Source: Salminus brasiliensis
Lineage: Eukaryota; Chordata; Actinopteri; Characiformes; Bryconidae
Assembly: GCF_030463535.1 (NCBI RefSeq)
Contig: NC_132880.1
Coordinates: 42,812,842-42,876,841, forward strand
Direction: 5' to 3'
DNA length: 64,000 bases
Shown: positions 38,901-47,900 of the stretch, piece by piece
How positions within the stretch are numbered: the stretch's first letter is position 1
How the letters are laid out: every line of letters starts with the position of its first letter
Notes under the pieces: model-generated
What the model was told of the DNA's origin: nothing
Database searches by the model: none
The model's input: only the letters and a program-made list of their open reading frames with translations
Program-made: the position numbers and the translations under genes

Positions 38901-41900
38901 TTTAGCAATGGGATGTTTTGCAATTGTAGCCTGATGTAACAAACTGTAGGACAGTGGTGCCCAAAAAAAGTCAGTCCTGGGAACCTCAAGACTGTATTTT
39001 TGTGACTTTTGTATTTTCCCTATTCTAACACACCTGACCCAGCACAGGAGGAGCTTGTTGAATAAGTAATGAGTTGAAACAGGTGTGCTAGATGGGTGAC
39101 AGCACTAAAATGAACACACTATGGGATCCCCAGGACTTGGAATGGGAACCGTTGTTGTAGGATATGAGTGTAATGATCTAATGAGGATAAATCTGCCAGA
39201 TACTACTATGGAAAAATGCTAACCAAAATGACTAAATGAAATTTAATTTGTTTGTGTGTGGGTCCTCTCCTCAGACAGAACTGGCAGATCTCCTCAGGCC
39301 CATCTCAGAAAAAATTGAGGAGATCCAGACCTTTCGAGAGAAGAACCGCGGCAGCCAGCTGTTTAACCACCTGTCCGCTGTCAGTGAGAGTATTCCCGCA
39401 CTGGGATGGGTTGCAGTGGTGAGTAGTAAAATTATTTTTCAACGCTGTACAAATGAAGCTTTTAAAGCAAGAGCTGTTCAGACTAGGTTATACACTGTAT
39501 GTCCAAATGTTTGTGGACATCCCTTCTAATAAATGCATTTAGCTACTTAAGTTTCACCCATTGCTGACACAGATGTACAGATATAGAGAAGTATTGCCAA
39601 TAAAATGGGATTCTCTGGAGCAGATAAACATGAACCTTTTACATGCCCTCATGTATAAAGCTCCCCAGCATTGAGCTGTGGAGCAGTGAAACTGGGTTCT
39701 CTGAAATGTCTGTGCATTACTTTTGGGATGAGTTGGGGATGAGATTTCTATTCACATAAAACCCTTCAGATTTGTGTGTTAGCCTGATCCAGGCTTGGTA
39801 TGTTAGAGCAGGGATTCGTTTAATTAAACATAGTTGATGCAGAAACATATAGGGATCATCACTTTGTTTAAGAATTGGTTGATATTTGGTTGATGAAACA
39901 GGCAGCTGAATTTAGATCATACTGAATTTAGTATAATCCCAGTTCAGACAGCTATGATAGTATGATTTCGCTTTGTGTAAAATAAACATGCATAAACAGT
40001 AAACATGCATCAATCAGCCATGACCTTAAAATCACTGAAGTAAATAATTGGTTATCTGGTTAAAGTAGCAACTGTCAGGCTCTGAGTGGCTCAGTGGTCT
40101 ATTGTGCCCAGGGGTCGCAAGTTCGAATTCCGATCCATGCTGCTTTGCCATCAGTGGTCGGAGTCCGGGAAAGCACAGTTGGCTATGCTCTCTCCAGGTG
40201 GGTAGATAGCAGATAGATAGATTAGATAGTAGATAGATTTCCCACCTCATTACTCTTAAGCAATGTTGGCCGGCACAGGTGTCTGTTTGGGACCCGGTGC
40301 TTTGCTCTAAGCATGTCTGCTGCTTGGCGATGCCACAAAGAGGGTGGTGGCTGGCTTTGCATGTACCAGAGGAGACATGTTAAGTCCTTACCCTCCAAGT
40401 GTCGGGAGCATTGCTAGCGTTAGGGGGAGCTACGGGTTAATTGGCAGTACCAAATTGGGAGACAGTGGTGAAAAAAAGCAACAAACAAATGATAAGTACC
40501 AGACAAGTTCCAGAAGTTAACAAAGAAAGGACAACCAGTAAACTGGTAAAAGGCTCATTGGCTTATTGATGCGATCTAAGGATGCCCCACCGTAAAACTT
40601 CCAAGGGATTTTAAAGTATCTGCTACTAACATGTTGGTGCCAGATGTATGGGTTAATCTATGATTCTGAAATGGTTAAACTTCACATTTGTTGGCCTCAT
40701 GGAAGGTTTTTCATTGACTTATTTGGTGAAATTATGATAACGGTTGCTGACTTCAGTTTTAGAACTGTTCAGAGACTTATCTTTTACCCATCTGACGTTG
40801 ATTAATGAATATTAAACAAATGAGGTGCTCAAATGAACATGTTCTTTCCTTATAAGGCCTATATTTCCAAATAACAAAAGGAAACTTTCTCCATATAGCC
40901 ACTTAACAATGCATATGCTATCAGTGTGAAGGACGTTTAAGCAATATTTAGATTAAGCATACTTTTCGAAAAGTGTGTCACTATGTTTGTGGGTTTCTGG
41001 ATATACATTACTTCATCTAGTCCTAATGATTCACTGTAGTGCATTATCTGGACTCGTATATTATCTATGTAGCCACTTACACACTCATAATCTTTGTTCA
41101 CATTTGTCTGCATCCATGTCTGTGATGAGTAAACCTTACACTTTGCTTCATTACACAGTGTTCTCATTTAACATCTCTTGTTAATGAACAGTACAGATAC
41201 ACTATCTGGACACTTGCTCTTTTAATGTTTCTTACGAAATCAAGGGTATTAAAAAAAGGTTCATCCTGCTGACCACTTCTCCACTCATCCCTAATTTCCC
41301 AACTATTTGATGGAAAACACTGCTCCACAGCTCAATGCCAGGGGACTAGCAAATGTCTGGTGCCAATAGCTTCATGTTTAGCTGCTCCAGAGAGTTCTAT
41401 TCTATTGGCGGTACTTTTCTACAGAGACTAGATAAGCTTCTACAATCTGTGTCAGCAAAGGGGTGTCTACAAACATATGGACATATAGTGTATTTTCAGT
41501 GCTCAGTATCTCTATGTGCATTTATTTATTTCGACAATTTAAGCACATAATGTCAAAATGTCACCATCAACTCCATTCCTCTTTTTGTTTCTTTTGCTTC
41601 TTCTAGAGTCAGAAGCCGGGGCCCTATGTGAAGGAGATGAACGATGCTGCTATGTTCTACACCAACAGAGTTCTGAAAGACTACAAGGACACGTGAGTGT
41701 TACCACTAGGGAAACATATGGATGATAACAGACACTAGCTAAGACAATATGGTCTTTAAACCTTATGAAGACTAAGGCCTTCTTGCCATCAGCAGCCAGA
41801 GTCCAAGAGTGCATAATTGGCCTTGCTCTCTCAGGGGTGGGTTAATGGCACTTCTTCCCCACATCACTGCTAGTGTGATGTTGATCAGCACAGGCATCTG

Positions 41901-44900
41901 TTAGCTGTTGTATCAGAGCTGGGGAGCCACGCTTCCCTCCAAGCGTGCTGCCTGGCTCCACATGTGCTAGTCTTCACCCTCCTACTGTTGGCATTGCTAG
42001 TGATCTAGTTCTCATGAACAGGGATTGGGTCATTTGCCTCCTCTTGTCCTGAGAGTCAAAAATAACCCAGTATGTCTACCCTGGTGGTGTAAAGCTGTCC
42101 TGGAAGTATGAACAACGGCAATGTTTCACTTTCTCTAATGTTGGGGTCTGTCTAGATAAAGATCATTTTAGTTGTTTTTCTTTACTATTAAATACTAGTT
42201 TTACCCCTTAAGACAACACTAAGGTTAACGTTACACATATGACAATAAAAAAATATTCTCACATTGAAATAAATTCACATTGTATAGTTTTTGTAATGAT
42301 GACTGATCACTGAAAAACCAAACAAGCAAACTGAGTTTGAAATTGCTCAACAACCATTACTATGAGCTGTGAAAGTGCTCAGACTAATACCCCACTAAAA
42401 CAGCTGTACAAACGTCAAAAAAAGTATGGCATCACAATGTGACAGCACAGTGGGAACTCGTCTTTGTCAGTGTCTAATGTCCATGTAACAATATTGTGTA
42501 TGGTAACTATAGAGATGGCTTATCTGTATCAATCTAGCCTAAAATAGCATGCACCCACACTGTGTGATGTCATTGTTAGTTGTTGGTTCCTTCCTGTGGG
42601 TTAGAAGTGTTTAACTGTAGGGGGAGCCCAAGAGCAAAAATACTCATTCTCACATAATGCTGCTTTAAATCTGGTTACACTACCATACATAAACCATTGT
42701 GCACATTAATAATATATATGCTTAATCCTTCTCCTATGGTTCTATTGCTGTTTGTGTCTTCCTGGCTGTAGTGACCCTTGCCATGTCGAGTGGGTGCGCT
42801 CATACCTGAGTATCTGGACTGAACTTCAGACATATATCAAACAGCACCACACCACTGGACTGGTCTGGAGCAAGACTGTGAGTTGTTCATCCACACTGTT
42901 CTCTCATAGACACTTATTTACATAAATGGTCATTGAAAAATCAGAATCAAAACAAGATTCAGAATACTTTATTGATCCCAGGAGGGAAATTGCATTTGTT
43001 ACAGTTGCATTTGTGTAAGAATACACAAATAAAATATAAAACAAAAAGAGAAAAAAGTACATGTACATTAATTATAAATTAAGTGAATATAATAAAGTGG
43101 CAAGTTTCAGCTGATGATGATAAGAAATATGGAACAGATGTCTGTATAAAGCAGTTCAAATTATTAATATATATTTTTATTATTATTATTATTACTAAGG
43201 AGAAATGCAGTGACCTGTTCTCAACCTTTTTCTCACCCTTTTATCAGAGGGAATCTGTGCAGTTGCTGCTTCAGATGAATACTTCATAATCTGCACAAGA
43301 ATTAGTCTTTTAATAGGTGTGATTTTCTTTTACTTTGTAGGATTGGGTGTTTCAGGGGATGCCTGATTGAAACCTTGAGATACAGCTCAGTAGATATATT
43401 TCCATTTTTAGTCAAACAGGGGCTGCCTGAGTGAGCTGAGATATTATCTGAACTAGGATAGCGATCCCATTTGAGGAATCTCTCCTGAAAGCTTCCCACA
43501 GCTAGTAATGCATGTCTGTCCAGGGAATTCATTACTCTTCCTCCTTTTCTCTTCCAACTCTTGTGTTTTCTTTACTTTAGTGTCTTTAGATAAAAGGCCT
43601 GTAAGTTGTGCCTGTTTTTATTAGCGCTGAGACTCTTTCATTCATGGCATGCCCTAAAAGGAATGGGAGAAGGCAGTTTTGGGGGCAAATCAGGCTTTTT
43701 ACAGTGCCTGATTTTCTTCGTTTTTGGCAAATTTGCCATAATTACATATTTTAGATAATCCAACAATTTTTTTATTTAAGTAAAAAGACAACATGAGTAA
43801 ACACACCAAACACTCCATTTATTAAACTTATGTATTTGATTGATTCAAAACCTATATAATCCATGTAAAATGTAATTGCCCTCCTAAACCAAATATCTGG
43901 TTGTGCCATCTTTGGCAGAAACAACTGCAGTCAAAATGTTTGTGATAACCAGAAATGAGTCTTTTATAATCACTGTGGAGGATTTTTTTTACAGAATTGA
44001 TTTAAATTAAACATTGAACGGTTTAAGGTCTTGCCTCAGCATCTCAATGGGATTCAAGTTAAGACTTTGACTTGGCCACTCCAGAATGCAGGGCACTTAT
44101 TTTGTTTCTTTTTAGCCATTCAGGGGTGGACTTGGTTGTGTGCTTTAGATCATTGTTGTGCTATATAACCCAACCACTCTGGAGCTTTGGGTCACAAACT
44201 GACCTAATTGAAAATTAAAAATTAAAAAACCTTCAGGATTTTCTAAAAAAGAGCAGAATTCATTGTTCCATCAGTTATAACAAGTTGTCCAGGTTTATCA
44301 CACTACCACCACCATGTATGACTGTTGGTGTGATGTTCTTATGATGCTGTGTTAGCTTTAAACCAAATGTAACGGGACCCATGTCCACGAAAGACTTTCA
44401 CCTTTAACTCATCAGTCCACAGAATATTATCCCCAAAGTCTAGGGGGTCATCTAGATGTTTTTGGCAAATGCGAGACGAGCCTGTGTGTAAATTGACCTT
44501 AACTTAGGCAAGTGTGAATTGCAGCTCTTTAGATGTTCGCCTGGGATCTTTTGTGATCTCCTGGATGAGTCGTTGATGCTCACTTGGAACAGTGGTGACC
44601 CTTCCCATGAGTGATCGGCATAGCAAACTTTCACCAAGACTTCTCTATTTGTGGATAATGGCTCTGACTTAGGTTCACTTTTTTGAATAATGGCTCTCAC
44701 TATGGAGTCTCTGAGCTTAAGCAATGGCTTTTGTATCCCTTTCCAGACTCAGTGACTGTGTTTTACTGTATTTAAATCTCTTTTGTTTAAATCTCTCATG
44801 GTTTGTTGTGGCAGGTAAAATGAACCCAGTTGTGAACTAAATTTGGTTGACTGATTGCTTTAGTAGCTATGGGGCAGTTCATTTTCACATGGGTGAAGTT

Positions 44901-47900
44901 TGAATCGTTTTTATATTCAATGAATGGATGGATAATTTAAATGATGCATTGTGTGTTTACTTGTGTTGTCTTTATTGTATATTAAAATTAGCTGGAAGAT
45001 CTGAAACATTTAACATTTGTGACAAAGGTTCAAAAACAGAAGACATTGTGAAGTGGGCAATTGCTTTTTTAACCCACTTTATAGGCAATTGTATATTTAA
45101 GTTCAGGAGAGCCTGTCTTTGAGTTTATCTCTCCAGTAATCTTCTCTGTGAAGGAAGTGTGCACGTGTGTATTAAGGGGCAGGGGGTTAGTAAGTGTGTG
45201 TGGCAGACAGAAACTTGAGAGCTTAAGTGTGTGTATGTCAGCTGTCCCTCTTGCTGTGAGGGTTAGAGTGTGAGGGAGTTTGTGCTGTGGACAGGTGGCT
45301 CTCAGGGTCTCTTTGAAAGAAAGGGTTTTACCAAAGAAATACCCCCAACAAAAGCCTAGTGTGTATTCAGATAACCCACCTGCTCACACACACACACACA
45401 CTGTGTGTAATTTAAACTGTCCTCTCATGTATTCGACACATTGCCTCCATGACGATATCAAGTGCCTGCCTAATGTACGTGTTCATATGTTCATCCTGCC
45501 TCTCTTTTCTATACGTGCCCCATGTTGTGGACTTACTGTGGATTAAATGCCGTTACACACTGACCTTTCAGGGTCAAAGGTTAAGGTCCGTGACTCCTGA
45601 ACCCATGCTGAACCCAGACATCAGCAGAAGTATTTGGAGTGACAGGAGAGCTTGTTTATGTAGGAAAAGAAAAGATATGTGTGTAGCAGTTGTTGTAGTG
45701 GTGTGAGTGTTGAAGAGGGGATTGTGTGCAACTGTCGACGGCAGCTGTGCTGACGCGGGGAAAAGCGTGAGTGTGCCTCGTTTTACATGGTAACCAACTG
45801 CCCCACATTCATCTGTTTCTGAGGCCTGATGTTTGAACTCCTGTCAGAACATTTAAAGCTGAAATGCATACGGTAACCTTTTGTGGGTCTAACGATTCAT
45901 ATTTCACCTGCTGTTGTCTGCATGTGCTGTTCCTTTAATTAGGAAATCTGAAAAAATATCCAGCTCAAAACTAGCTTCTGCTGGCCATACCACTGGACCA
46001 GTGTGATCTGGCTGTTCATAATGGGCAAGCAGCTTGGCTATGCTGGTCCTGCTGTTGACCATTGTAAAGACAAGCTGGCACAACTACTACCTACATGTAC
46101 ACAGATCAGCCATAAAATTAGAACCACCTGCCTAATTTGAGTAGGATGTCCCCCTTCTACCACAACAACAGATCTTATAATTCACGGCATGGACTCCACG
46201 CGACCTCTGAAGGTGCCCTGTGGTATCTGTCACCAAAACCTTAGCAGCAGATCCTTTAAGTCCTGTAAGTTGGAATACATCAATGAGCCTTAGGTCATCC
46301 GTTCTTTGACCACAATTGGTAGGCATTGACCACTGCATGCTCCACAAGACCCACAAAACCCTTTGGGGATGCTTTGTCCCGGCTGTCTAGCCGTCACAGT
46401 TTGGCCCTTGGATTCTTATGCTTGCCCATTTTCCCTGCTTTCATCATCTTCAAGAACTGACTGTTCACTTGCTGCCTAATATATTCACCCCTTAATTAAT
46501 AATTAATGTTTTTATGGCTGATCAGTATAACTACTTTGTAACTATTCACTTTAAACAATTATTGTGACCCACTTAACTCTGCAAAAGTCTTGAGGTGAAA
46601 AGTTATGTTTTCTACTCAGTAACACCACTGATTATGTAACATTAGGGACTTTTGCATTTATTTCAAAATACTGACTTCCACATTTAAGGTTCGTATTAGT
46701 GGAGCCAGAGTGTTGCCTTATACTCCTCCTACTGGACTGACGTCATACTGCAGTTTTGTGTTCTGCACTTGAAGGACATTTCTGAAGCTAACACATTAAA
46801 AGGAAATTGGTCTGAATTTTTCATCTTTTTACATAATTTAGTCAGCAAATTCTGAACAAAGTCATTCAGAGTGGTTCAGTGTGAAATGTTACCGTGGAAA
46901 AACCTACTAAATCAGTTTCTTTACAGTGGTGCTGAATGAAATCAAGAGTCTACAACAATAACTAGTATACCTACACATGTGTTCTGAGCTTTAATGTATA
47001 ATATAAAGGTGAGCATACAACTTGTAAAATTGTTATAAAAAAAAAAAATTATGCTGTGTTTGTATTAGACAAAATGGCAGATAACAATGCAAGTGTAGTG
47101 GCAACAGTGGCTGGAGAACTTGCAGTATATGCTGACAGCAACATTTCATCACTTCCTGTTAGAAGTGTTAACTTTATTGATATATTAACAATACTAATTA
47201 AGTAATAATTTTGTGTACAAATCTAAATACCAAACTTAAATATATAGTATTTAACTTATAGTATTACTGTGTAGTACATAATTAGGATGCAGTAATCGTC
47301 TTAGTTAATGTATTTGTAGGCATCAGGCATCAGTTAATGTATTTGTAACCATCTAATGAGATGTATGAGTTTTCTGTGTGGGAGCTTTTTGAGACATTAA
47401 AGTTTGTATCTGGTTTCTGTCACTACTGCTGAGAACCATTCGGTAGACAAGAAAATGTGAATTCCTCTAGAATGAACACATAAAATCACTCTGTACAACT
47501 TTCTTTACATCAATTGAATTCTGCAGAAATGTTAAATACTTACTGGAATTCCCCTTTTTCATACATCTGACTTATTCCACTGCTCCAAGACCACATCATA
47601 TCTATAATCCTCATTAGCAGACCACCGTGCAAAGTTATAAAGATCTGTTAATCAATATTATAGTTCTAAATAACTGATTTAAGTATTTTCCACAGGGTCC
47701 TGTAGCTCCCCCATCCATGTTCGTGGCTCAGCCTGCTGGTCCCTGCCCTCCTCCTCCTCCACCGCCACCTCCACCTGTTTTCACGGATGAGGAGCCTAAG
47801 CCTGACAGCAGTGCAGCCCAGCGCTCAGCTCTGTTTGCCCAGCTCAACCAGGGGGAGGCCATCACTAAAGGTTTACAGAACACAGTATTAAACATGTTTT

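Larger units (their letters stand above)
32016..39274 (+). other. CAP2: CAP2 intron between coding exons 3 and 4
   Basis: 7.3 kb intron. It carries family A elements and Tc1 remnants, listed separately. 32521-33640, 34481-35844 and 36233-37284 show no supported gene or clear repeat. Confidence 0.6.
42878..47695 (+). other. CAP2: CAP2 intron between coding exons 6 and 7
   Basis: 4.8 kb intron. Its repeats are listed separately. 44881-45959 and 46536-47695 show nothing recognisable beyond short CA/GT tracts. Confidence 0.6.
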
